This document shows, in pieces, positions 51,523-61,329 of a DNA stretch of 64,000 nucleotides; the first letter of the stretch is position 1, and each line of letters begins with the position of its first letter. The position numbers and the translations under genes are program-made. The notes beneath the pieces are model-generated. The model worked only from the letters and a program-made list of their open reading frames with translations. It was not told where the DNA came from and ran no database searches. Source of the DNA: Paenibacillus glycanilyticus (GTDB taxonomy: Bacteria > Bacillota > Bacilli > Paenibacillales > Paenibacillaceae); assembly GCF_030161375.1 (NCBI RefSeq), contig NZ_BSSQ01000015.1, forward strand, positions 124,001 to 188,000. Reading direction: 5' to 3'.

Positions 51523-53679
51523 TCAAGATTTCGTCTTATAGCCGTGTTTAACGATCACGCCATGGATCGCGAAATAGTCGACTTCATCGGGCAAAGCATC
51601 CTTTATCGGTCTCAGCTTGTCAGCTCCAAGCTCCTCGATAACCTGCACAATCTGCTCCTCGAATTGCTCCGGAATAACGCGGCTCCAATCGAGTTCATGC
51701 CCTTCTTCGGCGCTTCGAATCAAATGGCCTTCTATGGTCACGCGGCTTAAGCTTCGTTCCTCGGCAATCTCGCTTGGCGTCAGTCCCGAGTTAAACCGTT
51801 CGAGCGTAAACACATGGCTTGGCGTTTCCTCCGAAGAAGCTGAAGCCGGTGGCCGTGCAGCAGGACGTTTTGGCACAGAACTAGCTGGAGTACTCCCCGC
51901 ATCCCCGGCATGAGCCTGAATGATAGCCAGAACCTCGGTTCCGTATTTCTCGGCTTTCGCCGCGCCAATCCCTTTTGTCTGAAGAAGCTGTTCCTCCGTC
52001 AATGGCCTTATGTCGGCCAGCTCTTTCAAGGTTGCATCAAAAAACAACATAAACGGCGGTACGTTTTCCCTGGCAGCGGCCTCTTTACGCCATTGCTTCA
52101 ACGCATCGAATAACGGCGAAGCAGCCGCATCTCCCGAAGCGCTCCGGCGGACGCTGGTCCGCAGGCGTTGCCTAACCGTCTCTTTGCCCTCAAGTACTGG
52201 CAGAGCAGTAGCCGTTAAGGATACGGTTGGATATTGCCCTTCGCTCATGCGAAGATATCCTTCCGCTACTAGCCAATACAGCCAGTCGGCAATCTCCTTC
52301 TCCGGCCAGTTATTGAACAAGCCATAAGTCGTGAGGCGGTCCAGCCCAAATTCCAACAGTCGTTTGTCGCGTGAGCCTTTCAGAACCTTTGCCGCCATTG
52401 TAACGCCGAAACGTCCTTTCATGCGTCCAACGCAAGAAAGCGCCTTTTGGGCTTCAGCCGTCCTGTCAACAAGCTCGCTCTTATCGAGACAGTTGCTGCA
52501 CTTGCCGCAAGGTTCAACGCCCTTCTCGCCGAAATAATCAACAATATATTGCTGCAGACAACGCTGAGTCCGACTGTAATTCATCATATTGTGGAGCTTG
52601 GACAACTGCACCGACTTGCGGTATTCATCTCCCATGCCTTGCTCGATCAAGAAACGCTGCACCTGTACATCCTGCGGCTCGAACAGCAGCACGCATTCGC
52701 TTTCCTCGCCATCCCGGCCTGCGCGGCCCGCTTCCTGATAGTAGGACTCGATGTCTCCCGGCATTTGCCAGTGGATGACATAACGGACATTGGGCTTATC
52801 GATACCCATGCCAAAAGCATTGGTTGCGACCATTACGCGTAGTTCATCAAATCGGAATTGCTCTTGCGTTACAGCCCGCTCGGTATCGGACAAGCCTCCA
52901 TGATATTTACCCGCAGCGATCCCTTTGCGAATCAGCAGCTCCTGTACTTGTTCCGCTTCTTTTCTCGTAGCCGTATAAATAATGCCGGATTGATCCTCTC
53001 GCTCCCGGAGGAATTGCTGCAGGAAATTTTTCTTATCCCCTCCGCTGACGACCGAGAGAGACAGATTGGGCCTTGCGAACCCAGTGACAAATACGTTTGG
53101 ATCATGCAAGCCAAGCATCGCCGTGATGTCTTGCGCGACTTCCTGCGTCGCTGTGGCCGTAAAAGCGGAGACTAGCGGGCGGTTAGGCATCTTGCCGATC
53201 CAACCTGCCAGCTGGCGGTAGCTAGGACGGAAATCATGACCCCATTGCGATACGCAGTGGGCTTCATCAATGGCGATCATCGGAATGTGAAGCTGCTCCG
53301 ACAAAGTTGTAAACATCGGAGCATCAAGCCGCTCTGGCGCCACGTACAGCATTTTATACTCGCCTCTTAGCGCGTTGCGAAGCACCGTCCGGTATTCCTC
53401 GGCTCCTAGGGAACTATTGAGAAAAGCCGCCGGAACTCCAAGTCTGTTCAGCGTATCGACCTGATCCTTCATTAGCGAGATAAGCGGCGATATCACAATG
53501 GACGTCCCCGGCATTATCAAGGACGGAACTTGAAAACAAATCGATTTGCCTCCGCCTGTAGGCAATATGGCGAGCGTATCTTTGCCCTCCAAGATACCCT
53601 CAATGATATCTTCTTGACCGGGACGAAACGTATCGTACCCGTATACTCTCTTCAGCTCACTTCGTGCCTGCTGCAGCAC
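51523..53679 (-). CDS. recQ: ATP-dependent DNA helicase RecQ
   Basis: A 718-residue 3'-5' superfamily 2 helicase for recombination and fork repair. Walker A PTGGGKSICFQ at 40-50, DEAH at 138-141, the arginine-rich QEAGRAGRDG, and the zinc cysteines in EPCGKCSNC. A winged-helix and an HRDC domain (about 515-590) follow. The last 90 residues add a helix-turn-helix-like segment (LNSGLTPSEIAEERSL reads as FNSGLTPSEIAEERSL), as in the longer Bacillales RecQ. GTG start at 53679 with GGAAGG upstream. Confidence 0.95.
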   Translation of the reverse strand: MLQQARSELKRVYGYDTFRPGQEDIIEGILEGKDTLAILPTGGGKSICFQVPSLIMPGTSIVISPLISLMKDQVDTLNRLGVPAAFLNSSLGAEEYRTVLRNALRGEYKMLYVAPERLDAPMFTTLSEQLHIPMIAIDEAHCVSQWGHDFRPSYRQLAGWIGKMPNRPLVSAFTATATQEVAQDITAMLGLHDPNVFVTGFARPNLSLSVVSGGDKKNFLQQFLREREDQSGIIYTATRKEAEQVQELLIRKGIAAGKYHGGLSDTERAVTQEQFRFDELRVMVATNAFGMGIDKPNVRYVIHWQMPGDIESYYQEAGRAGRDGEESECVLLFEPQDVQVQRFLIEQGMGDEYRKSVQLSKLHNMMNYSRTQRCLQQYIVDYFGEKGVEPCGKCSNCLDKSELVDRTAEAQKALSCVGRMKGRFGVTMAAKVLKGSRDKRLLEFGLDRLTTYGLFNNWPEKEIADWLYWLVAEGYLRMSEGQYPTVSLTATALPVLEGKETVRQRLRTSVRRSASGDAAASPLFDALKQWRKEAAARENVPPFMLFFDATLKELADIRPLTEEQLLQTKGIGAAKAEKYGTEVLAIIQAHAGDAGSTPASSVPKRPAARPPASASSEETPSHVFTLERFNSGLTPSEIAEERSLSRVTIEGHLIRSAEEGHELDWSRVIPEQFEEQIVQVIEELGADKLRPIKDALPDEVDYFAIHGVIVKHGYKTKS

Positions 53680-53705
53680 GTTCCTTCCCCCTTCCGCAAC
53701 TACAA

Positions 53706-53738
53706 TGAGGACCCTGGCAGCTAAGTGTCAGGGTCCTC
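53706..53738 (-). other. Hairpin after mdh
   Basis: GAGGACCCTG and CAGGGTCCTC stem with an inner loop and no T run, 31 bases past the mdh stop. It may be an mRNA 3' stabiliser or a weak terminator before recQ. Confidence 0.5.
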
Positions 53739-53768
53739 CCAAACGAATCTTTTTATAAGGATGTTAAA

Positions 53769-54710
53769 CTAGCCATTTACTACTTTAATTACATTTTGAA
53801 CGGATTCTGCCGATTTGTCCAGAGCTGCTTTTTCTTCTGCGGTAAGTTCCAGCTCTATCACCTTCTCGATTCCGTCGCCACCGATAATCGTAGGCACACC
53901 CATAAAGAGGTTATTGTAGCCATACTCGCCTTCGAGGAGGGCAATAACCGGCAAGATCCGCTTTTTGTCCTTCAGAATCGCTTCCGTCATTTGAACGAGC
54001 GAAGCCGCAGGGGCATAATAGGCAGAACCGTTGCCCAGCAAATTCACAATCTCGCCGCCGCCGACGCGGGAACGCTGGACAATGGCTTCAATGCGCTCAG
54101 CCGGGATCAGCTTCTCAATCGGAATACCGCCCACATTCGAATAACGCACGAGCGGTACCATATCGTCACCATGCCCGCCAAGCACGAAACCACGCACATC
54201 TTCTACGGACACATTAAGCTCCTGAGCGATAAAGGTACAATAACGCGCGGTATCGAGCACGCCGGATTGGCCAATCACGCGGTTTTTCGGGAACCCAAGC
54301 GCCTGATAAGCCACGTACGTCATAGCATCAACCGGGTTGGAGAGAATAATGACATACGCGTCTGGACTTGTTGCTTTTACATTCTCGCATACCGACCTTA
54401 CGATTCCGGCATTGGTATTCACCAGATCATCGCGGCTCATCCCCGGTTTTCGGGCAACGCCTGCCGTAATGATTACCACATCGGAGTCTCGCGTGTCTTC
54501 ATAATTGGCTGTACCCGTAATATTAACGTCCAGCCCTTGAACAGGCGTGGATTCCAGCATATCTAGCGCTTTGCCCTTAGTCGGGTTTTCGAGCTGCGGA
54601 ATATCTACAAGAACAACGTCGCCTAGTTCTTTCTGCGCTGCCATTAACGCCGTTGTCGCACCCGTAAAGCCTGCGCCTACCACTGTAATTTTTCTTCGTT
54701 TAATCGCCAT
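53769..54710 (-). CDS. mdh: Malate dehydrogenase
   Basis: A 313-residue NAD-dependent TCA enzyme of the lactate-dehydrogenase-like type. NAD-binding GAGFTG at 12-17 followed by DVVLVD; substrate arginines in ARKPGMSRDDL; catalytic His in GGHGDDMVPLVRYS (about 178-191). Third gene of citZ-icd-mdh, as in B. subtilis, but behind a terminator and a pre-RBS hairpin (54719-54775), so it can be expressed separately. Confidence 0.96.
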   Translation of the reverse strand: MAIKRRKITVVGAGFTGATTALMAAQKELGDVVLVDIPQLENPTKGKALDMLESTPVQGLDVNITGTANYEDTRDSDVVIITAGVARKPGMSRDDLVNTNAGIVRSVCENVKATSPDAYVIILSNPVDAMTYVAYQALGFPKNRVIGQSGVLDTARYCTFIAQELNVSVEDVRGFVLGGHGDDMVPLVRYSNVGGIPIEKLIPAERIEAIVQRSRVGGGEIVNLLGNGSAYYAPAASLVQMTEAILKDKKRILPVIALLEGEYGYNNLFMGVPTIIGGDGIEKVIELELTAEEKAALDKSAESVQNVIKVVNG

Positions 54711-54718
54711 TGGATAAC

Positions 54719-54775
54719 CCCCTAAAAAGAATACTTCAGTTTAGCCACCTGTGGTGATTCTTGGTTCCTAAGCAT
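54719..54775 (-). repeat. Pre-RBS hairpin element before mdh
   Basis: Minus strand: ATGCTTAGGAACCA, then AAGAATCACCAC ... GTATTCTT stem, then TTTTTAGGGGG. It shares ATCACCAC with the copies before hemB and the RluA gene, and the T-rich AGGGGG end with kdgK. Confidence 0.6.
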
Positions 54776-54861
54776 GGATTAACTTCATAACATAAGCATT
54801 ATTGCCGTTATTGCCGTTAGTCATCCACAATATTGAGACGTTCGAGTAAGGCTTTTTAAAT

Positions 54862-54893
54862 TGAAAAAAAGAGAGGGCAAAATGCCCCCTCGT
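54862..54893 (-). terminator. Terminator of icd
   Basis: GAGGGGGC and GCCCTCTC stem around a short loop, followed by TTTTTTT on the minus strand. Confidence 0.85.
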
Positions 54894-54902
54894 TGTTTAT
54901 AC

Positions 54903-56198
54903 CTACATGTTGTTAATGACTTGGTTAGCAAACTCCGAACATTTCACTTCGGTAGCGCCGTCCATCAGGCGTGCGAAGTCATAAGTAACGGTTTTGTTGT
55001 TGATCGAAGTTTCCATGCCTTTATAGATCAGGTCAGCCGCTTCTTGCCAGCCCAGATGCTCAAGCATCATAACGCCGGAGAGGATTACGGAACCTGGGTT
55101 AACTACGTCTTTGTCTGCATATTTCGGAGCAGTACCATGAGTAGCCTCGAAGATTGCATGTCCAGTCAGGTAGTTGATGTTAGCGCCTGGAGCGATGCCG
55201 ATACCGCCAACTTGCGCAGCCAGAGCGTCGGACAGGTAGTCGCCGTTCAGGTTCAGCGTAGCGATAACGTCGAAGTCAGTAGGACGAGTCAGAACTTGTT
55301 GCAAAGCGATGTCGGCAATTGCGTCTTTTACGACGATTTTGCCAGCTGCTTCAGCTTCTGCTTGTGCTTTGTTCGCAGCGTCTGTGCCTTCTGCTTCTTT
55401 AATGCGGTCATATTGACCCCAAGTGAAAGTTTGCTCAGCGAACTCTTGCTCAGCCACTTCGTAGCCCCAGTTCTTGAACGCGCCTTCTGTATATTTCATG
55501 ATGTTGCCTTTATGAACAAGCGTAACCGTCTTCTTGCCGTGTTTGATCGCGTATTCGATCGCAGCGCGAGCAAGACGTTGGGAACCTTCTTTGGATACTG
55601 GCTTAATGCCGATACCGGAAGTTTCAGGGAAGCGGATTTTGTTAACGCCCATTTCGTTTTGCAGGAACGCGATTACTTTCTTCACTTGCTCGGAACCTTC
55701 TTGGTACTCAATACCGGCATAGATGTCTTCTGTGTTCTCGCGGAAGATGACCATGTCAACCAGCTCAGGGCGTTTTACCGGGGATGGTACGCCAGCGAAG
55801 TAACGAACAGGACGAAGACAAGTGTACAGGTCAAGCTCTTGGCGAAGCGCAACGTTCAGGGAACGGATGCCGCCGCCGATTGGCGTAGTCAATGGACCTT
55901 TAATTGCAACGATGTATTCGCGGATTGCAGTCAGCGTGTCAGCTGGCAGCCATTCGCCGTATTCGTTGAATGCTTTTTCGCCGGCAAATACTTCGTACCA
56001 AGCGATTTTTTTGCTGCCGCCGTATGCTTTCTCTACAGCTGCGTCAAGAACGCGTTTCGATGCTGCCCAGATGTCGCGGCCAGTACCGTCGCCTTCGATG
56101 AAAGGAATGATTGGGTTGTTAGGTACTTGCAGTACACCGTTATCGATCGTGATTTGCTCGCCTTCTGTTGGAAGGGCGTATTTCTCGAATTGTGCCAT
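54903..56198 (-). CDS. icd: Isocitrate dehydrogenase, NADP-dependent
   Basis: A 431-residue TCA enzyme that oxidises isocitrate to 2-oxoglutarate. Family features: IPFIEGDGTGRDIW at the start, RQELDLYTCLRPVRYF (substrate arginines), DMVIFRENTEDIYAGIEY and LNLNGDYLSDALAAQVGG. The ATG at 56198 follows GGAGG. It is 42 bases after citZ; the pair is probably co-transcribed and closed by a terminator. Confidence 0.97.
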   Translation of the reverse strand: MAQFEKYALPTEGEQITIDNGVLQVPNNPIIPFIEGDGTGRDIWAASKRVLDAAVEKAYGGSKKIAWYEVFAGEKAFNEYGEWLPADTLTAIREYIVAIKGPLTTPIGGGIRSLNVALRQELDLYTCLRPVRYFAGVPSPVKRPELVDMVIFRENTEDIYAGIEYQEGSEQVKKVIAFLQNEMGVNKIRFPETSGIGIKPVSKEGSQRLARAAIEYAIKHGKKTVTLVHKGNIMKYTEGAFKNWGYEVAEQEFAEQTFTWGQYDRIKEAEGTDAANKAQAEAEAAGKIVVKDAIADIALQQVLTRPTDFDVIATLNLNGDYLSDALAAQVGGIGIAPGANINYLTGHAIFEATHGTAPKYADKDVVNPGSVILSGVMMLEHLGWQEAADLIYKGMETSINNKTVTYDFARLMDGATEVKCSEFANQVINNM

Positions 56199-56240
56199 TA
56201 GAATGAATCCTCCTTAAGGTATGTAAGCTGCGCCGGATAA

Positions 56241-57353
56241 TTAGCGCTGCTCGATTGGAATATATTTCGCGTTAACCGGGCCGACATAATCAGCACGAGG
56301 GCGAATCAGACGGTTGTTTTCGTATTGCTCAAGGATATGCGCGCTCCATCCCGAAACGCGGCTGATTGCAAAGATCGGCGTGAACAGGTCGCGAGGAATA
56401 CCCAATGTAGTGTAAACCGATGCGGAGTAGAAATCAACATTTGGTTTCAGACCTTTTTGGCCCGTAACCATATCTTCGATCTTAATGGACATCTCGTACA
56501 GTTCCATGTTGCCGGTCAATTTGCCCAGCTCGCGGGACATTTGTTGCAGGTGCTTCGCGCGCGGGTCGCCGTCTTTGTATACGCGGTGGCCAAAGCCCAT
56601 GATTTTTTGTTTGTTCGCAAGCGCGTTGTTGATATAACCTTCAACGTTGCTCATCGAACCGATTTCTTCAAGCATTACCATTACCGCTTCGTTAGCTCCG
56701 CCATGCAGCGGGCCTTTCAAAGCGCCGATTGCGGAAGTTACGCCGGAGTAAATATCGGACAGCGTAGCTACCGTTACGCGAGCCGCGAATGTCGATGCGT
56801 TAAGCTCGTGGTCCGCATGAAGAACAAGCGCTTGGTCCAGTGCTTTAACGGCAACTTCAGCCGGCTCTTCGCCAGTCAGCATGTACAGGAAGTTGTAAGC
56901 GATCGATACGCCTTGCTTAGGAGCAATCGGCTCTTTGCCGTCACGGATACGCGAGAAAGCGGCCACAACAGTCGGGAGCTGCGCTTGCAGCTTGATTGCT
57001 TTCAGCTGATTCGCTTCGGAAGACATTTCGTTTGCGGACTCATCGTACAGAGCAAGACTCGAGATCGCTGTGCGAAGCGCTGCCATCGAGTTTGTATTTT
57101 TAGGATACAATTTAATTTGTTCAATCACTTGAGCAGGGATAGCCGCATATTGATCCAGCTTCTTCTGCAAACCGTCAAGTTCGGAACGATTAGGGAGCTT
57201 ACCGTACCACAGCAGGTAGGCAACCTCTTCAAATGTCGCATTTTCTGCAAGATCATCAATATTGATACCGCGATATGTCAAGACTCCATCAATAATGGAG
57301 CTGATCGACGAAGAAGCGGCCACAATTCCTTCAAGACCTTTAGTTGCTGTCAT
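56241..57353 (-). CDS. citZ: Citrate synthase
   Basis: A 370-residue type II-like Gram-positive citrate synthase condensing oxaloacetate and acetyl-CoA. Catalytic residues are seen in LHADHELNAST (about His179), MGFGHRVYK (about His255) and DFYSASVY (about Asp305). ATG 57353 has GAGGAG upstream; the ATG 12 codons earlier is unlikely. First gene of the TCA cluster. No CcpC or cre site was recognised in the 275-base gap to ppx. Confidence 0.96.
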   Translation of the reverse strand: MTATKGLEGIVAASSSISSIIDGVLTYRGINIDDLAENATFEEVAYLLWYGKLPNRSELDGLQKKLDQYAAIPAQVIEQIKLYPKNTNSMAALRTAISSLALYDESANEMSSEANQLKAIKLQAQLPTVVAAFSRIRDGKEPIAPKQGVSIAYNFLYMLTGEEPAEVAVKALDQALVLHADHELNASTFAARVTVATLSDIYSGVTSAIGALKGPLHGGANEAVMVMLEEIGSMSNVEGYINNALANKQKIMGFGHRVYKDGDPRAKHLQQMSRELGKLTGNMELYEMSIKIEDMVTGQKGLKPNVDFYSASVYTTLGIPRDLFTPIFAISRVSGWSAHILEQYENNRLIRPRADYVGPVNAKYIPIEQR

Positions 57354-57628
57354 CGTTCTCTCTCCTCTAACTTGAAAAATTTTCGCCAAAATATAGTATT
57401 CTACTCGTCGCTATTAATCATAAATGATTTTGACAACGAAGTGAACAAAACCGGACATAGAAATGCTTTATCAGCGCTATAAAGTTTTTTTTCACTCTCT
57501 TTCTTCCACATTTTTCGCACAAAATGCTCCAGCTGCATTTTTCCCTAATACGGACAAAAATACCCGCTTTCCGTAAATCTAATTTATTGTGATAGAATAG
57601 AAGAAATATCAAGCACGGAGGAACAACA

Positions 57629-59158
57629 ATGACGGAACAACGAATCGGCATCATTGATATTGGCTCTAATTCAGTCCGCCTTGTCGTTTATGAGCGGACC
57701 GCAAGCGGTGCTCACAGGGTTATTGACGGCGGCAAACGTCCTGCTCGCCTTGCGGAGCGAGTGGATGACAACGGCTACCTTCGCGAGGAAGCCATCACTG
57801 AGCTCCTTGGCACTCTGAATCATTTTACGATGATCTGCGCCCACAACCGTACCGGCCACATCCGGGCTGTAGCAACCGCGGCCATTCGGAATGCCTCGAA
57901 TCGGTCGGAGATTCTTGAAACCATTAAATCCGAAACGGGTCTTACCATAGAATTGTTAAGCGGAGAAGATGAAGCGTCGTACGGTTTCCTTGGCATGATT
58001 AATGCCATGGACGTACAGGACGGCTTTCTTGTCGACATCGGAGGCGGCAGTACGGAAGTATCGCTATTCCGGGGGCGCGAACTTGTCCATTCCGTATCGT
58101 TCCCGTTTGGCTGCGTAAGCTTGAACCGTAAATACGCGGTAAAAGGAATGCTTACCGATGAAGGCTTGAGAAGTATTGAATCGCTCGTCATTGAGGCGGT
58201 CAAACAAGTGCCTTGGATAACGAAATCGCCTTCGTTGCCGCTGATTGGAGTAGGAGGAACGGCCCGCGCCATGGGGAAAATTCATCAGGCGGTGCACAAA
58301 TATCCTTTTACCCAGACCCATAACTATCCTATGACCGGAGCAGACGCAGACTCGTTGTTCCAGGAGTTGTTCCACACCCCGCTAGATAAGCGGCGCAAAA
58401 CACCCGGACTTTCGAAAGACCGCGTCGACGTCATCGTTCCGGGCATTGCCGTGCTGCGCACCTTGTTCCGGCTGCTCAAGACGTCTCATTACCGCATTTG
58501 CGGTGCCGGCCTGCGCGACGGACTGTTCCACGCAACCCGCTTTCCCGGCCGACCGGTTCATCAAGATGTGCTTGGTTTCAGCTTAAAAAATCTTAGCGCC
58601 TTGCACCCTGCGGCACCTAAGCAGCATGTTATGCAGGTCAACCGTCTGGCTCTTCAGCTATATGACGAACTTAGGCCGGTCCACCTGCTTCCAAACCGCG
58701 CAAAAGTCCTGCTGGATGCCGCATCAACCTTATTTCGGATCGGTGCGTCCATCGATTACTATGAATACGCCAAACATTCGTTTTATTTGATTGTCAATTC
58801 CCATTTGAACGGGCTCGCACACCGGGAAATTCTCATGATTGCAGCCATCGCTTCCTACAAAAGCAAAAACCGGACCCGTCAGCAGCTCTTTGAATATAAG
58901 GAACTGCTTAGCGAATCCGATTTGGATACCATTTATAGATTAGGCATTTTGCTTCAGCTCGCCGCTGCCCTCGACCGCAGCGAAACGCAAGCGATTGGCC
59001 GAATGGAAGCCGTTCAATCAGGCAATCAGCTACTGCTTCATCCCGTCCGTTCGGAAGGAACGCTTGCGGTTGAAGCGCGTGAAGTAGAGGAACTGTCCTC
59101 CGACTTCAAAAAACTGTGGAGTCTTGCGCCCGAACTGGTACAGCCCGATTACACGTAA
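57629..59158 (+). CDS. ppx: Exopolyphosphatase / guanosine pentaphosphatase family protein
   Basis: A 509-residue Ppx/GppA enzyme that removes terminal phosphates from polyphosphate. Phosphate loops GIIDIGSNSVRLVVY (7-21) and VDIGGGSTEVSLF (about 134-147), catalytic acidic residue in GEDEASYGFLG, and a C-terminal HD-like helical domain (about 320-500). GGAGG lies 9 bases before the ATG. Its last 10 bases overlap the 3' end of the oppositely oriented ppk. Confidence 0.93.
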   Translation: MTEQRIGIIDIGSNSVRLVVYERTASGAHRVIDGGKRPARLAERVDDNGYLREEAITELLGTLNHFTMICAHNRTGHIRAVATAAIRNASNRSEILETIKSETGLTIELLSGEDEASYGFLGMINAMDVQDGFLVDIGGGSTEVSLFRGRELVHSVSFPFGCVSLNRKYAVKGMLTDEGLRSIESLVIEAVKQVPWITKSPSLPLIGVGGTARAMGKIHQAVHKYPFTQTHNYPMTGADADSLFQELFHTPLDKRRKTPGLSKDRVDVIVPGIAVLRTLFRLLKTSHYRICGAGLRDGLFHATRFPGRPVHQDVLGFSLKNLSALHPAAPKQHVMQVNRLALQLYDELRPVHLLPNRAKVLLDAASTLFRIGASIDYYEYAKHSFYLIVNSHLNGLAHREILMIAAIASYKSKNRTRQQLFEYKELLSESDLDTIYRLGILLQLAAALDRSETQAIGRMEAVQSGNQLLLHPVRSEGTLAVEAREVEELSSDFKKLWSLAPELVQPDYT

Positions 59159-61212
59159 AACTTCCATTGCGGGATCGATCGTGCTTCAAATTGACTGCGG
59201 AACGGCATCATATCGTTCTTAACATGAACGTAGGTGCCGTTTGCTTGCAGTTCTCTAGATTTGACGTTGTCATCCAGGTTCAGCTGCAGCATATTGATTA
59301 ACGTTTTGCGGAGATTCTCGTCAAATACCGGACACATCAATTCAATGCGCCGCGTCAAATTCCTCGTCATCCAATCCGCGCTCGAGAGATAGATCTCTTC
59401 TTCGCCGCCGTTATAGAAATACATCACCCTGGAATGCTCCAGGAACCGGTCTACGATACTGATCACGCGAATGTTCTCGCTTCTCCCGTCCACTCCCGGC
59501 CTTAAGCAACATACTCCGCGGACGATTAATTCGATCTTCACTCCGGCTTGCGAGGCTTCGTACAGCTTATCGATCATTTCTTGATTCGATAGCGAATTCA
59601 TCTTCGCAACAATGCGTCCTGCCTTCCCCTGATTGGCATTTGCAATCTCGCGGTCAATGAGGCGGAACAACTTCTCTTTCAAATCCGTTGGCGCAACGCC
59701 AAACGCTTTCCATTCATAAGGCGAAGAATAACCAGTTACCTCGTTAAACAAAGCGGAGGCATCGCTGCCGATAACCGGATGGGACGTAAACAGTCCGATA
59801 TCGGTATATAGGCTTGCCGTGCTGTCATTATAATTGCCCGTACCCACATGGACGTAGCGGCGTAGAGTCCCCATTTCCCGGCGGACAACGAGGCAAATTT
59901 TTGCATGCGTCTTCAAGCCCACCAGACCGTAAACGACATGGCAGCCCGATTTCTCGAGTTGACGGGCCCACGCGATATTCCGTTCTTCATCAAACCTTGC
60001 TTTCAGCTCTACAACTACCGTAACTTGTTTGCCTGATTCCGCCGCCTTCGACAACGCCTGCACAAGCGCAGACTGGCCGCTGACACGGTATAACGTCATC
60101 TTGATCGCCAGTACATTCGGATCGTCCGCAGCCTGATCAATAAAATCATTAACGGCTTCAAACGACTCATACGGGTGATACATCAATACATCCCGCTGGC
60201 GGATCACTTCGAACATGTCATCCGTCTCGTCAAATTCATGCGGATATACCGGCTCAAGCCGGCTGTACCTGAGATTGTCATATCCAGGCAAAGAATGAAC
60301 AAACCTCATCAGGAAGCTAAGATCCAGCGGACCGTCAATTTCGATCAGGTTGTCTTCAATCTCGAGCTCTTCCTTCAAAATCTCAAGAGCTATCGGATGC
60401 ATACCCCGCGCTACTTCCAGACGCACCGGTATTCCCCAACGCCTTCTGCGCAGCTCCTTCTCAATCTCCTCCAGAAGATCTTCCGCTCCGTCTTCATTTA
60501 ACGTAAGATCGGCATTGCGCGTAATTCTGAACGGATGAACGGCAAATGGCGTATAACCGTTAAACAAAGTCGTAATGTGATGCTCGATCAGATCTTCCAG
60601 CAGAACAAACTCCATCTTCTTGCTGTTCGTCCTGCCGGGGATCGCAACAAACCGCGGCAGGATGGACGGAACCTGAACGATAGCAAACAAGGGTTCTTCA
60701 TCCGGCATTGAATTCTCTTGATGTAGCAGCACGGCCAAATACAGCTCTTTCGTATGTACGAGCGGAAATGGCCGGCTTTGGTCAACGGCCATTGGCGTTA
60801 ACACAGGGAATACGATCTCCTGAAAATATTGCGATACCGTCTTGAACTGGTTTGCGTTCAGCTCTTCAACGGACGTAATGATAATGCCTTCACGTCCAAG
60901 ACAGCGGAATACTTCTCTGTACGTTTTATATTGATCATAGACCATTTGGGTCGTCCGTTTAATCAATCTTTTCCATAACCCTGCAGGCGTATAGCCCGTA
61001 AAATCCATCTTCGTATAACCGGCACGGATCTGATCCTGAATGCCAGCTACTCTTACACTCATAAATTCATCCAGATTACTGGATACAATGGACAAAAACT
61101 TGGCGCGTTCAAGCAGAGGATTATTCGTATCCTGTGCTTCCTGGAGCACTCTGCGATTAAACTCGATCCAGCTTAAATCCCGGTTCACATAGTGGGACAA
61201 TTGTCTTGTCAT
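59149..61212 (-). CDS. ppk: Polyphosphate kinase 1
   Basis: A 687-residue enzyme making polyphosphate from ATP. N-terminal domain SHYVNRDLSWIEFNRRVLQE, here seen as NRDLSWIEFNRRVL, and the catalytic domain with autophosphorylated His455 in RYVHVGTGNYND. A second His region, SSADWMTRNLTRRIE, is also intact. Length is standard. Convergent with ppx, overlapping 10 bases; no terminator was found between them. Confidence 0.96.
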   Translation of the reverse strand: MTRQLSHYVNRDLSWIEFNRRVLQEAQDTNNPLLERAKFLSIVSSNLDEFMSVRVAGIQDQIRAGYTKMDFTGYTPAGLWKRLIKRTTQMVYDQYKTYREVFRCLGREGIIITSVEELNANQFKTVSQYFQEIVFPVLTPMAVDQSRPFPLVHTKELYLAVLLHQENSMPDEEPLFAIVQVPSILPRFVAIPGRTNSKKMEFVLLEDLIEHHITTLFNGYTPFAVHPFRITRNADLTLNEDGAEDLLEEIEKELRRRRWGIPVRLEVARGMHPIALEILKEELEIEDNLIEIDGPLDLSFLMRFVHSLPGYDNLRYSRLEPVYPHEFDETDDMFEVIRQRDVLMYHPYESFEAVNDFIDQAADDPNVLAIKMTLYRVSGQSALVQALSKAAESGKQVTVVVELKARFDEERNIAWARQLEKSGCHVVYGLVGLKTHAKICLVVRREMGTLRRYVHVGTGNYNDSTASLYTDIGLFTSHPVIGSDASALFNEVTGYSSPYEWKAFGVAPTDLKEKLFRLIDREIANANQGKAGRIVAKMNSLSNQEMIDKLYEASQAGVKIELIVRGVCCLRPGVDGRSENIRVISIVDRFLEHSRVMYFYNGGEEEIYLSSADWMTRNLTRRIELMCPVFDENLRKTLINMLQLNLDDNVKSRELQANGTYVHVKNDMMPFRSQFEARSIPQWKFYV

Positions 61213-61329
61213 TCCTCACGCCTCCCCAATCATATCCGTATTATGACAGATGACTATTATTAGAATATTAACGATTTGTAAAGAGTAGGTTAACGAACGC
61301 TCCGCTGACCAGTAAGGAATATGAAACCT

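Noticed and set aside
54861..56201. 446-codon plus-strand open frame opposite icd
   Set aside because: Shadow of the strongly conserved icd on the opposite strand; no motif or start signal.
56325..57482. 385-codon plus-strand open frame opposite citZ
   Set aside because: Shadow of citZ.
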